Part shown: in pieces, positions 1 through 8,590 of the stretch
How the letters are laid out: each line of letters starts with the position of its first letter
How positions within the stretch are numbered: position 1 is the stretch's first letter
IMG/VR virus record: IMGVR_UViG_3300027741_000074
Span: 1-57,535 of that record
Reading direction: 5' to 3' (one strand)
Origin: a virus
Length of the DNA stretch: 57,535 nt
Program-made: the position numbers and the translations under genes
Notes under the pieces: generated by a model
What the model saw: the letters and a program-made list of their open reading frames with translations, nothing else
Told to the model about the DNA's origin: nothing
Database searches by the model: none

Positions 1-1
1 C

Positions 2-121
2 CGTGCAGGCGCGAAAAGCCCCGTAGTTCAGCGAGTTCTGATTGCTTCAAAAACAATTGAGGAGAAGATTATAAAAAAGATGGAGGAAAAACGGTTGACA
101 ATGGATACGTTGCATAAGTAA
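2..121 (+). CDS. SNF2-type DEAD-like helicase, C-terminal end (partial)
   Basis: The window opens inside this gene; the last 39 codons and a TAA are visible. The residues RAGAKSPVVQRVLIASKTIEE followed by a Lys/Glu-rich tail match the end of helicase motif VI and the closing helix of SNF2-family ATPases, where a (Q/H)R..R.GQ block is followed by a VxxxxLIAxxTIEE segment. Phage members of this family sit in replication modules next to Cas4-like nucleases and family A polymerases, as here. The 3' end shows a recombination scar: a diverged second copy of its last residues follows at 142-210. The catalytic ATPase motifs lie outside the window. Confidence 0.75.
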   Translation, partial: RAGAKSPVVQRVLIASKTIEEKIIKKMEEKRLTMDTLHK

Positions 122-141
122 GTAGAAACAGAACGTATTAA

Positions 142-210
142 AAAACTATTGACAAGCTGGAGAAAAAACGATTGGCTATGGACACACTTCACAAGAAACC
201 GACACCATGA
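142..210 (+). pseudogene. relic: second, diverged copy of the helicase C-terminal tail
   Basis: After an in-frame TAA at 139-141 the frame reads KTIDKLEKKRLAMDTLHK, then KPTP and TGA. The intact helicase ends KTIEEKIIKKMEEKRLTMDTLHK. The two tails share KRL-MDTLHK but use different codons (GAT/GAC, ACG/ACA, TTG/CTT, CAT/CAC), so this is a diverged homologue and not a recent duplication. Its TGA overlaps the next gene's ATG as ATGA, the junction expected of an intact operon. The likely history is that the downstream module arrived with the end of its own helicase, leaving this stub. It has no evident start and is probably not translated as a functional product. Confidence 0.65.
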
Positions 211-1346
211 ACATTGAAACCGTAGACCACTCCGAACGAGCGCATGCTGAGTTCGGCCCATCAAGCCTCAAGTACTACTCCATCTGTGCAGGATACCACG
301 GCAAGGAAGGTAGTAATCCCGCTGCCGAAATGGGCACACGTATCCATGAAGCACTTGAAGTACGCAACCCATCTGCTTTGCAGAGTGACGAAGAGCTAGA
401 GATCTACGAACACCTCCTCAAGGATGAGGAGGAGATCTTCCAGTGCGTTTACGGCGGGACTGAGGGAGTAGCCATTCTTCGTGAGATGCGGCTAACTCTG
501 GATCTTGATGCGAAGACCCCGACCTTCGGGACTTGCGACATCGTCGCCACGGATGGGTTAGTTGCTCTTGTGGCCGACTACAAAACAGGAATCAGCAAGA
601 TCGACCCACCGCGTGAAAACTGGCAAGCAATGGCGTACACCCTTGGCGTGTTCCAAACCTTCCCAGACATCCAGACTGTCCACTTTGCTTTCCTTGTTCC
701 CCGTAATGGGGGTGTGATTAACGGAACCTTTGAGCGCAGCGAGATGGGGACTCTACGCGACCGAATCAGCAAGGTCGTTAGTGCCGCCGAAACGACACGT
801 CCTAAATGGGGCAACAAGACAATTGATCTTGACGACCTTAACCCTTCAGTCAACTGCCGCTTCTGTCAGCACGAAGAACACTGTCCAGCATTAGGTGCAG
901 TTGCCATTGAGGTTGCTCGTCGCTATCGTCCTGATCTTTTGCCTGATGGCCCTATCGCTTCTGGTGAGGTTGAAGATATAGAGACTATCGAGAAACTCTA
1001 CATTGTCGCTAAGATCGTAGAGAACTGGGCAGCAGGCATCAAGTTTAAGGCTACAGGAATGGCTCACGATGGCATCGAGTTTGAAACACTTCGGCTCAAG
1101 TCAATGGGTGCCCTCAAGAAAACCAAAGAGAAAAACTATCTCGCACAGCTTGCAGTACGCCACGGATTAGACTTGACTGAAGTCATTGAAGCTGCCGACT
1201 TGACGCTTAACCAACTCTCTAAGGTCTTGCACGAAAAGGCTCCGAAAGGAAAAAAATCTTTTGTCGTTGACAGCTTTGAAAAAGAAGCTATTGATCTTGG
1301 CATCGTTGAAGTAGGCAAGACGCGATACACACTTTCCTCCAAATGA
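207..1346 (+). CDS. Cas4/AddB-like Fe-S PD-(D/E)XK exonuclease (DUF2800-type)
   Basis: This 379-residue protein has the order of motifs of Cas4-like RecB-family nucleases: E41 to H47-E48 (the G..xHE helix), GTCD at 108-111, the core DYKTG at 124-128 and QAMAY at 140-144. One early cysteine (C27) and a late trio (C217, C220, C226) have the spacing of the iron-sulfur staple of Cas4 and AddB. The expected role is metal-dependent ssDNA end resection in phage recombination or replication. It starts at an ATGA overlap with the helicase relic and lies in the replication operon. The family assignment comes from the motifs; its polarity and partner are not shown. Confidence 0.85.
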   Translation: MNIETVDHSERAHAEFGPSSLKYYSICAGYHGKEGSNPAAEMGTRIHEALEVRNPSALQSDEELEIYEHLLKDEEEIFQCVYGGTEGVAILREMRLTLDLDAKTPTFGTCDIVATDGLVALVADYKTGISKIDPPRENWQAMAYTLGVFQTFPDIQTVHFAFLVPRNGGVINGTFERSEMGTLRDRISKVVSAAETTRPKWGNKTIDLDDLNPSVNCRFCQHEEHCPALGAVAIEVARRYRPDLLPDGPIASGEVEDIETIEKLYIVAKIVENWAAGIKFKATGMAHDGIEFETLRLKSMGALKKTKEKNYLAQLAVRHGLDLTEVIEAADLTLNQLSKVLHEKAPKGKKSFVVDSFEKEAIDLGIVEVGKTRYTLSSK

Positions 1347-1420
1347 GGTAATCGGGAGTTATGGTTGTCCCCGCTAGTAAGCATACGCAACAACCAATCG
1401 TAAACCAGAAAACAGAAACC

Positions 1421-2083
1421 ATGAGTAGTAAAAAAGAAAGCACTGATGTGCAAGTAGTAGAAACCGAAACATTGGCGGTCGCGCCAATCAACAATAGCCT
1501 TGCGTTCTCTACGCAAGACATCGACTACCCTCGACTTAACGTCATCCAAAAGATGTCGGAGATCAAGGGACCAATCGGAGCAGTGGTCATTGACCAAGAC
1601 TCCGTGTTGCTTGAAGCTGAACAAAAAGCTCAAGTCATTGTGGTAGGAGCGATTAAGAAGTGGAAGGAGAACGTGCCGTTCGGCGAAGACTATATCCCAA
1701 AGATTGTGTCTTCAGAGTCGGAAGCTAAGGACATTGCGTCTGATAGCAACTACGAAGTAATCGAGTTTGCTGAAATCATTCTCCTGATCCCACAGACAGG
1801 AGACGACGACAGCCTATTCCCCTACCCAATCGGAGATACCAACTACCAGATTGGTCGTATCACCGTTCAGAAGGATGCGTATCGCTTGACCTACAAGCGT
1901 CTATTCACCTTCCAGACGTTCAATCCCGCAATCTCAGTTGCTTCCCGCTTCTGGAACTTCGGTACTGAACTTATGTCGAAAGGCAAGTATAGCTGGTATG
2001 TGCCAACGCTTGCCATCACGAAGAACGAAGTACCTGCTGAAGCGATTGAATTTGCTAACCGCGCAAAGAAAGGATCAAACTAA
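1421..2083 (+). CDS. unknown replication-module protein (ssDNA-binding candidate)
   Basis: I do not recognise the family. The 220-residue product is acidic at the N terminus, then has a compact alpha/beta-looking core with many aromatics (FTFQTFNP, FWNFG, YSWYVP). An in-frame ATG at 1361 would add 20 residues and has a weak GGGAG upstream. I prefer 1421 because the sequence before it is the A/C-rich leader seen before many genes here. The gene follows the Cas4-like nuclease and touches the next gene as TAATG. Its place suggests a ssDNA-binding or recombination-mediator role, which is inference from context only. Confidence 0.7.
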   Translation: MSSKKESTDVQVVETETLAVAPINNSLAFSTQDIDYPRLNVIQKMSEIKGPIGAVVIDQDSVLLEAEQKAQVIVVGAIKKWKENVPFGEDYIPKIVSSESEAKDIASDSNYEVIEFAEIILLIPQTGDDDSLFPYPIGDTNYQIGRITVQKDAYRLTYKRLFTFQTFNPAISVASRFWNFGTELMSKGKYSWYVPTLAITKNEVPAEAIEFANRAKKGSN

Positions 2084-2316
2084 TGGAAGCTCTACCTAAT
2101 CCACTGTCGATCCTCAAGCGTGAAGCCGATTCAATTCGTGCAGTCCTGAAGACTATTGATGAAAACATCAAAGGGTTGAACAACCAGATTGAGGAAGTTC
2201 AATTCCAGAAGTCTTCGCTGCAACTCGTTATTCAAGCAATTGACAACGAGATGGATCGAATCCGCATCGCAAACCCAATTGTTGAACAGTTGGATTTTGA
2301 ACTAGACCCTGAGTAA
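2083..2316 (+). CDS. small coiled-coil protein
   Basis: A 77-residue protein whose ATG shares a base with the previous stop (TAATG), so it is probably translationally coupled. Residues 8-65 carry a regular hydrophobic/charged pattern (LKREADSIRAVLKTIDENI..LNNQIEEV) that reads as one long coiled coil, followed by an acidic tail. There is no enzyme motif. Its position between an SSB-like protein and DNA polymerase suggests an accessory oligomer of the replication complex, but nothing in the sequence proves this. Confidence 0.7.
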   Translation: MEALPNPLSILKREADSIRAVLKTIDENIKGLNNQIEEVQFQKSSLQLVIQAIDNEMDRIRIANPIVEQLDFELDPE

Positions 2317-2325
2317 CACTACACC

Positions 2326-2366
2326 AACCTCACACGCTACACTGAATGAGTGTAGCGTGTGAGGTT
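2326..2366 (+). terminator. perfect 18-bp hairpin before the DNA polymerase gene
   Basis: Arms 2326-2343 and 2349-2366 are perfectly complementary over 18 bp with a GAATG loop, followed by CCTTT. This is far more stable than needed for a terminator and has only a short T run, so it could be an attenuator or an RNase III-type processing site between the upstream genes and polymerase. It also settles the polymerase start: the earlier in-frame ATG at 2346 lies inside the hairpin, and the real start is 2388. Confidence 0.7.
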
Positions 2367-2387
2367 CCTTTATGCCCACATACTAAA

Positions 2388-4160
2388 ATGAAAACTTACG
2401 CCCTCGATTGGGAGTCTTACTACGATGGAGAATGCTCCATCACAACCCTTGGCCCTAGAGGATATTTTTCTCATCCTCAGTTCGATGCCTACATGATAAC
2501 TATTGCTGGAGATGACGGGTTCCGTTTCGCTGGACATCCCGACGATTTTGACTTTTCGATACTTACGGGCAATCGTGTGTTGTCCCACAACGCATCGTTC
2601 GACGAAAGCCTCTACCTATACGGTGTGGAGGTGGGCTGGTTCAAGTCGTGCAGTCCTGCTGAATGGCATTGCACCGCTGACATGACAGCATTCTTAGGTC
2701 TGCCGCGTTCCCTCAAGAACGCTACGGCATCGGTCTTCGGTACTGAGATCACGAAGACCACTCGTGACAACATGAAGGGCAAGCAGTGGGATGGCATGAC
2801 CGACGACTTCAAGAAAGAGGTCACGGAGTATGCGATTAAGGACGCTGAACTCTGCTTGAGATTATGGCAAGAGTTGTCAGACAGATGGTCTGAGACCGAA
2901 CGTAAGATCAGTCACCTGAACCGAAAGGTAGGTCAGCGCGGCTTGCCAATTGACACTGATCTGTTGCAGAAGAATCTAAGCCAAATCAAAACAGAACTAT
3001 TTGAGGCAGAGCAAAGCATCCCGTGGATCGCAGACTATACTCCGTTATCACGCAAAGCATTTAACGAACAGTGCCGCAAGCAAGGGATTGAACCGCCAGC
3101 ATCACTCGCACAAGATAGCGATGAAGCTGACAAGTGGTTCGCCGCCCACCAGCAAGCCTGTCCTTGGGCGCGTGCTGTGCAAAGCTACCGCCGCATCAAC
3201 GCGTTTCTTCGTAAGCTAGAGGCTTTCGATGCAGGCACAATGCCAGACGGCAGGTACTATGGCGGTCTCATGTATTGCGGTGCAAACCCTACGGCTCGCT
3301 TTAGCGGTAGTGGCGGTAACCTGAACCTTCAGAATTTGCCTCGTGATCCTATGTTCGGCGTGAACTTCCGCCATATGATCAAGCCAAAAGAGGGCTACAA
3401 GCTGATCGTAGCTGACCTTTCGCAGATCGAAGTACGTACGCTTTGCTGGCTGGCAAAGGACCAAAAAGCCCTTGATCTTATCCGTGAGTCTGAAGACATC
3501 TACCACGCATTCGGTGTATTGTTAGGCTTGCATGATCCTGCTAACGGACAACTTAGAGACTTCAGTAAGGAGCTAAGACAGAAGGTCAAGTCAATAATTT
3601 TGGGCTGTGGATTCGGGATGGGACCAAACAAGTTCTCAGCATTCAGCAATATGCCGATGGCAGAAGCTGAGATAGCGGTCAAGACCTATCGTGATAGGAT
3701 GTCGTCTGTCGTCAAGTACTGGCGTAGTCTTGATCAGGATATGGCAATGGCTTATACCTTAGGTGAGCCGTTTGAGTTGGAGCTTCCTTCTGGCAGGTCA
3801 ATGCGCTACGGCACGTTAAAGCGGATGAAAGAGTTGGGGCAAACCAACCGCTTCCGCTATATCGGCAAGCTAGTCCGTAACGGGCAGATGAGAGACTTCG
3901 CCATCTGGGGCGGCGTGCTTACCGAAAATATGTCTCAAGCATTAGCACGAGATATTTTCTCCGACATGATGTTACGGGTTGACGCTGCTGGTTATCCTGT
4001 AATCCTCCACGTACACGATGAAATGGTCTGCGAGGTTCCTGAAGAAAACGCAGAGCAAGCACTCGCTGACATCCTCGGAATCATGCACACAGCACCGTCA
4101 TGGATTCCCGATATTCCAGTTGCCGCTGAAGGGCACATCTTAGATCTCTACTCCAAATGA
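2388..4160 (+). CDS. family A DNA polymerase with 3'-5' exonuclease
   Basis: The 590-residue phage replicase has the exonuclease first: DWE at 7-9 (Exo I), HNASFDE at about 66-72 (Exo II) and YAIKDAE at about 147-153 (Exo III). The polymerase domain follows: TARFSGSGGNLNLQNLPRD at about 302-320, motif A VADLSQIEVR at about 340, the O-helix RQKVKSIILGCGFGMG at about 397-412 and motif C HVHDEM at about 540. All catalytic acidic residues are present and there is no 5' nuclease domain, as is usual for phage polymerases of this length. It is joined to the primase-helicase by an ATGA overlap. Confidence 0.95.
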   Translation: MKTYALDWESYYDGECSITTLGPRGYFSHPQFDAYMITIAGDDGFRFAGHPDDFDFSILTGNRVLSHNASFDESLYLYGVEVGWFKSCSPAEWHCTADMTAFLGLPRSLKNATASVFGTEITKTTRDNMKGKQWDGMTDDFKKEVTEYAIKDAELCLRLWQELSDRWSETERKISHLNRKVGQRGLPIDTDLLQKNLSQIKTELFEAEQSIPWIADYTPLSRKAFNEQCRKQGIEPPASLAQDSDEADKWFAAHQQACPWARAVQSYRRINAFLRKLEAFDAGTMPDGRYYGGLMYCGANPTARFSGSGGNLNLQNLPRDPMFGVNFRHMIKPKEGYKLIVADLSQIEVRTLCWLAKDQKALDLIRESEDIYHAFGVLLGLHDPANGQLRDFSKELRQKVKSIILGCGFGMGPNKFSAFSNMPMAEAEIAVKTYRDRMSSVVKYWRSLDQDMAMAYTLGEPFELELPSGRSMRYGTLKRMKELGQTNRFRYIGKLVRNGQMRDFAIWGGVLTENMSQALARDIFSDMMLRVDAAGYPVILHVHDEMVCEVPEENAEQALADILGIMHTAPSWIPDIPVAAEGHILDLYSK

Positions 4161-6316
4161 AATACCGCTACCTCAAAAACAACCGTGCTGTCGCCACGTC
4201 ATCAACCGACGATCTATCCGTACTCAACTACAAGTGCCCGACTTTCGCTAACAAAGCGGAGTATCGGGAGTGGTGTGCGAAGGATACTACTGACCATTGC
4301 TTCTATTCGATGTCGGAGGGCGATGCGCCTTCTGCTCGCGTTAGCACTGACAATCCTGTTAATAAGCTACACGGCTTTGTTGCAGACTTCGACGACGTTC
4401 CTGTAGATTGGGACAACGTAGATCAGATCCTGAAGACCCGCTGTGACGGCACCCCAATGCCAACATGGAGATCCAAGACTTATTCGGGCTTCATCCGATT
4501 GGTATGGGAGTTCGACTCGCCGTTGCCTATCGCCGCTGATCTTGCACCTGCTTTCCTAAAGCGGTTGTGTGATGCGCTGAAAGCCTCAATGCTCTTAGGG
4601 GGGTTCGACAAGACCAGCCTCAAGCCTTCTCAGTACTTTGAGATAGGCACGAACTGGACTAAGATCGGAGACCAGATACCGATTAGCTTCGCCCGTACTA
4701 TCCTACTCAAGTCGGCAAACGATACGCCGATCAAGACTTCGGATACCAACGTGCCGCTCGACGAGATTGCTGCTGAAGTACTCAGTCGCTTCCCTAATCG
4801 CTGGAAGGGCGAGTTTGTAATCGGTGCAAGGGGTCCGTTGTTCTGGATCGACGACGGCATTGATCGTGACGGTTGTCAGGTGCGGGAGGACGGCATGATC
4901 TGCTACTCGGATCGTGCAGGTAAAGGGTTTGCGTCATGGCGTGAGATCTTAGGCAAGCAGTTCCTTGACAAGTTTGAGGAGAAGAAGTTGTCCAATCTCA
5001 TTGACCAGTATTGGTTCAACGGCAAGAGCTACTACAAGATCTTAGGTGGTGGGCCTGTAGCAATCCCGAAGGACCAGCTTATTCTGGAACTCCGTAAGGT
5101 TGGCTTCAGCCCCAGACCTAAGAAGAACCAGCCGATCTCTGAGATTGAGCAGGCAATCTTGTCCATCTCAAACGACTGCCGTGTGGAAGAAGTCGCGCCT
5201 GTCGTGTTTTCTAAGGATCGAGTGGTGAGCTTCAACGGTCGCAAGATTCTCAACAACTGTAGGGCAACGCCTATCCAGCCTGCTGACAACGGCGATCCTG
5301 CAAACTGGCCGTGGATTCATCAGTTCGTTATCCCGTTCTTCGCAGACGATGACAAAGGTAATTCAACGCTGCCGTATTTCCTCGCATGGTATCAACGCTT
5401 GTACGCGGCAATCTTGAATCACCGACTCGATCAAGGGCAACTGTTCATCCTCTTAGGACCAACGGGCCACGGCAAGACGCTACTGACAAACAAGATTATT
5501 GGTGCATCAGTCGGCGGATTTAGTGACGCTTCGGACTACCTGTCAGGCAAGACGAACTTCAACCGTGACCTTTGTGGATCTGCCGCATGGGTTATTGACG
5601 ACCAGACCGCTGCTGCAACTTACGCCGATCAGCGCAAGTTTGTCGAACTTACGAAGCGTTGCGTCGCCAATCCACGGCTTGAGTATCATGCAAAGTACGC
5701 TGATGCTATCCCGCTTCCGTGGTCTGGTAGAGTGATGATGTCCTTGAATCTCGATGCGAACTCCCTTGCGGCACTGCCATCTTTGGATAGTAGCAACCGA
5801 GACAAGATCATCGCACTTCGTATCAATGCAGGGCACAAGGTAAAGTTCGGCTCCAACGAGTTTGTGGAGAACACCATCGCCACTGAGTTGCCCTTCTTCT
5901 TGAGGTGGCTACTGGATTGGCAAGCACCGTTAGAGGTGAAGGATTCCAGTCGGTTTGGCGTAAAGACCTACATCGACTCGTTTATTGAAGCGGCAGCTTA
6001 CGATAATAGCTCACGTTCAGCAATTGCTGAAATGGTGGAATTCTTTGCGAAGAAGGTGCGTGACCATACCGACAAGCCAAAGTGGAGGGGTACGCTCACT
6101 GAGTTTACCGTTGTGCTCCATGATGCAAACGGCGGTCGCAGTGTCGGCAACAGCAATAACCTTGAGTTCGTCCGTCGCGGCATGACCGTGCTTGAAGAAG
6201 TTAGCAAGCACAACAAGACCATCCGTCCTGTACGAAGCAGAGGCGATGGGGGCGGTAAGGTTTGGGAGATTGACTTATCGAAAGACTTCGATATTGACAA
6301 AGGGGGGGACTTCTAA
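4157..6316 (+). CDS. primase-helicase (PrimPol-like N terminus, SF3/D5-like ATPase)
   Basis: This 719-residue protein begins with an archaeo-eukaryotic primase-like region in which FVADFDDVP (about 74-82) supplies the DxD metal ligands, with TYSGFIRLVWEF about 35 residues later. The C-terminal half is a superfamily 3 helicase of the phage D5/DUF5906 kind: Walker A GPTGHGKT at about 434-441, Walker B VIDDQ near 478 and an SLNLD sensor near 526. It would prime and unwind at the replication fork. It overlaps the polymerase stop by ATGA and is convergent with the next gene, whose stop overlaps by 4 bp. Confidence 0.85.
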   Translation: MKYRYLKNNRAVATSSTDDLSVLNYKCPTFANKAEYREWCAKDTTDHCFYSMSEGDAPSARVSTDNPVNKLHGFVADFDDVPVDWDNVDQILKTRCDGTPMPTWRSKTYSGFIRLVWEFDSPLPIAADLAPAFLKRLCDALKASMLLGGFDKTSLKPSQYFEIGTNWTKIGDQIPISFARTILLKSANDTPIKTSDTNVPLDEIAAEVLSRFPNRWKGEFVIGARGPLFWIDDGIDRDGCQVREDGMICYSDRAGKGFASWREILGKQFLDKFEEKKLSNLIDQYWFNGKSYYKILGGGPVAIPKDQLILELRKVGFSPRPKKNQPISEIEQAILSISNDCRVEEVAPVVFSKDRVVSFNGRKILNNCRATPIQPADNGDPANWPWIHQFVIPFFADDDKGNSTLPYFLAWYQRLYAAILNHRLDQGQLFILLGPTGHGKTLLTNKIIGASVGGFSDASDYLSGKTNFNRDLCGSAAWVIDDQTAAATYADQRKFVELTKRCVANPRLEYHAKYADAIPLPWSGRVMMSLNLDANSLAALPSLDSSNRDKIIALRINAGHKVKFGSNEFVENTIATELPFFLRWLLDWQAPLEVKDSSRFGVKTYIDSFIEAAAYDNSSRSAIAEMVEFFAKKVRDHTDKPKWRGTLTEFTVVLHDANGGRSVGNSNNLEFVRRGMTVLEEVSKHNKTIRPVRSRGDGGGKVWEIDLSKDFDIDKGGDF

Positions 6317-6840
6317 ATCCCCAACCGCTTCTTCGTCACCTTAACCGTTGGCGCGTGAAGTTCTGAAATAGGCAACGTGAACTCGTCGGCAAAGGAAAGT
6401 TTTCCATCGTTCGGGTCCACGTTGCCTTTTGGTAGGAAGAGGGCACGCTCAATGAACTCACGAGCAGGCAACCAGCCGACAATCGTCGCTAAGGTCAATT
6501 GTTGGTTACACCTAACGAAATAGTAAACATTACATTTGCTACACAGCTTTTCCTTGTCATCCTCACTACCGTACACACGAGCGACATAATGGGCTTGCGG
6601 GACGGCTGCTGCCTTAGTGGTCTTGACATCGACGGTAACGCCATTAGGAAGAATGAGATCGTAGGCAAAGCAGGTCGCACCGACGCGATCACCTCCAATC
6701 AGTTCCTGAACGAGTACCTCGCCCATCATACCGATCTCGTTGCCCCCGCCTCGCGAAAAAGAATTACGCAAAACACCCATCTGTTTTGAATCAGCGCGTG
6801 CAACTTTGCGTTGCGCGTCTGAAGGCTTAACAATTTTCAT
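6313..6840 (-). CDS. PD-(D/E)XK-fold nuclease-like protein
   Basis: The 175-residue protein contains GMMGEVLVQELIGGD, then YDLILPNGVTVDVKTTK, an E-D-DxK arrangement typical of restriction-endonuclease-fold nucleases. The later CSKCNVYYFVRC segment may bind zinc or form the beta core. It is the last gene of the minus-strand block, and its start touches the stop of the upstream gene as TAATG. The function could be DNA debranching, host DNA degradation or packaging-associated cleavage; the sequence does not decide between these. Confidence 0.65.
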   Translation of the reverse strand: MKIVKPSDAQRKVARADSKQMGVLRNSFSRGGGNEIGMMGEVLVQELIGGDRVGATCFAYDLILPNGVTVDVKTTKAAAVPQAHYVARVYGSEDDKEKLCSKCNVYYFVRCNQQLTLATIVGWLPAREFIERALFLPKGNVDPNDGKLSFADEFTLPISELHAPTVKVTKKRLGI

Positions 6841-7781
6841 TAGTAGATTTGGAACATACGACTCTGCATACCTGTTCCGTATGGGTCGATGTTGAGGCGA
6901 GGAACCGCTGCCCCCCTACTGGAATTAGCTTCCTCTTCCATTAAGAGCATACACTGATTCCAGTGGTACTGAGCGCGTTCGATGTCAGCGTTGTCTTCCA
7001 TCAAACTGCCTAAGAGTCCTTGCTTAATCGCGCCAATGTTTCCAACGTACACGATGTCATTATCATTCTGAAGCAATTGGAATTTACGTTTGCAAAGAAC
7101 GTGTACTACCGTTTTTCCATCGACTGATCCGTTGATGCGGAAACGACGATAGCGAGTTACTCCGCTGTCAGGCCCGATGGTTGCGATTGTAGTATCTGCG
7201 TCATTGGCTGTCGTGCGTAAATCAAACATCCCGTTAAACGCGTCAAATTGAATGCTGACGATACTCGTAATAGGAGTGCTAAAGGTGATACGGAATGGGG
7301 ACGTGGCTAGAGTACCAGTATAAAACTGATCTCCATCACTTCCTACTACAGTAATGTTGCTACCATCAGTGTCGGAAAAAGTACGCACGACGCTTGATCC
7401 AGATGCGGATACAATGAATAGAGTAGAGACGGCGGCATCAAAGAGTTGTTTCGTCGGCGCATATCCAGCATCAATCAGACCCCATTGGATCGTCGGATTG
7501 ACAGATAAGTTGCCAATCCCAATTGATTTGAAGTCGTGCCATAGCGAACGGACAGGGACAGGAAAGCCGTCAACCATCGTGTGCAATATAGAGTCAGCAT
7601 CATCTGGCAGCGTGATGCAACCGTCAACAACAGGCAGGCTGTACTGCACGGTGAGGTCACGGTAGATCCCCATGTTGTAAATGCGTGCCAAAACCTGATT
7701 AAGGCTTAGCCTGAAATCGGCTTCAGGCTCGACGTATTTGTCGAGCATCGGCGCAAGTTGATTTAAGGTATAAGCAGGCAT
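6840..7781 (-). CDS. probable head-tail adaptor or tail structural protein
   Basis: I do not recognise a family with certainty. The 313-residue product begins with a helical stretch (TLNQLAPMLDKYVEPEADFRLSLNQVLARIY), has a beta-rich middle and ends with helices around ENADIERAQYHWNQCMLLMEEE. Helical ends around a beta core is a common plan for connector and gatekeeper proteins of short-tailed phages. ATG at 7781 is preferred over the TTG one codon earlier. It lies downstream of a 44-residue gene that has its own promoter-like sequence. Confidence 0.6.
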   Translation of the reverse strand: MPAYTLNQLAPMLDKYVEPEADFRLSLNQVLARIYNMGIYRDLTVQYSLPVVDGCITLPDDADSILHTMVDGFPVPVRSLWHDFKSIGIGNLSVNPTIQWGLIDAGYAPTKQLFDAAVSTLFIVSASGSSVVRTFSDTDGSNITVVGSDGDQFYTGTLATSPFRITFSTPITSIVSIQFDAFNGMFDLRTTANDADTTIATIGPDSGVTRYRRFRINGSVDGKTVVHVLCKRKFQLLQNDNDIVYVGNIGAIKQGLLGSLMEDNADIERAQYHWNQCMLLMEEEANSSRGAAVPRLNIDPYGTGMQSRMFQIY

Positions 7782-7784
7782 CAA

Positions 7785-7919
7785 TTATTTCTTTGCGACT
7801 TTGACCTTGCCCGTATGCAACTCGCCTTTAAGTTTCGTCTGTTCCTTACTGGTCAAGGGCGAAACTTTTGAAAGGAGATAGGCAACTTGCTTTTTTGATT
7901 TGGTTGTCGGAGCAGGCAT
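7785..7919 (-). CDS. small basic protein, 44 residues
   Basis: The reading frame starts MPAPTTKSKKQVAYLLSKVS and ends GKVKVAKK, strongly basic at both ends around a short helix. It is supported by a well-spaced promoter-like sequence directly upstream (7926-7954) and by lying flush against the following gene. The family is unknown. Small Lys-rich proteins in structural blocks can be virion DNA-binding or scaffold-like, but that is a guess. Confidence 0.55.
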   Translation of the reverse strand: MPAPTTKSKKQVAYLLSKVSPLTSKEQTKLKGELHTGKVKVAKK

Positions 7920-7925
7920 AAGGCG

Positions 7926-7954
7926 AGATTATTGGGTTAGTTGGGTAAAGTCAA
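7926..7954 (-). promoter_or_regulatory. leaderless-type promoter for the 7919 gene
   Basis: On the minus strand a TTGACT box (7949-7954), a 17-bp spacer and TAATCT (7926-7931) end 6 nt before the ATG at 7919. Transcription would be expected to start at about the first base of the start codon. The same geometry recurs before eight other genes in the window. Confidence 0.55.
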
Positions 7955-7969
7955 GTCAATAAAAGGTTT

Positions 7970-8590
7970 CTACGCGACGGGATATTGAGTCTCCAAGATC
8001 GTAAATACTTCGGTGCTTCCCACCCAGTTAGCCTCTGCGTATATACTGTTCACTCGTACTGTAATCTGGTTCATAGATACCTCTATTCTTGAATTAGGAA
8101 ACCCACCACCAAAATATGCATAGAACTCGTCGTTATACATAAAAAAGCTAAGGCCCAAAAATGTGCCGAGAGGGGTACGCAAGTAAAAGTCACCGTAACC
8201 TTCAAAGCTTGAGTATGTAACATCTATAGACCACCCGAATAAAGTCTCAAAATATACGTCCTCGACAGGTATGTAAATACAGCTAGTTCTAGGGCGTATC
8301 ATGCCGCCTTGAATCTCTATAGCACCAACGTCTTTTTGAGTGAGCGACGTAGTAGCCGTGCCTGTAGCGACTAATATGCCCCCCTCAGGATCGCCTTGAA
8401 ACTGTTGTGCATTTGAAATAGACAGCTTTTTTACATTGTATAGCCAGTTACCAGCTATTTGTGGCGTGATCTTAACAATAGCTGGACTAGCTAAATACTC
8501 TTCAAAGGTGTTATCCCCATATCCAAAATTGTAAAATGGTGCTGTTGAATACCCACTGCCCTTAGGAGCCATTAAGCAAAAGTCGGACAT
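7970..8590 (-). CDS. virion-associated beta-rich protein of unknown function
   Basis: The 206-residue product is rich in Gly, Ser, Thr and aromatics (FYNFGYGDNTFEEY, YFGGGFPNSRIEV) with alternating hydrophobic residues, which reads as mostly beta strand. It has no signal peptide, membrane segment or catalytic motif. Its start codon touches the preceding stop, and it lies with the tail and fibre genes, so a tail or appendage component is the likeliest role. I cannot name a family. Confidence 0.6.
   Translation of the reverse strand: MSDFCLMAPKGSGYSTAPFYNFGYGDNTFEEYLASPAIVKITPQIAGNWLYNVKKLSISNAQQFQGDPEGGILVATGTATTSLTQKDVGAIEIQGGMIRPRTSCIYIPVEDVYFETLFGWSIDVTYSSFEGYGDFYLRTPLGTFLGLSFFMYNDEFYAYFGGGFPNSRIEVSMNQITVRVNSIYAEANWVGSTEVFTILETQYPVA

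Noticed and set aside
95-177. Promoters at TTGACA boxes 95-100 and 149-154
   Set aside because: The first is codons of the helicase (RLT) and the second lies in its relic copy. Neither has a good -10 box at 17 bp.
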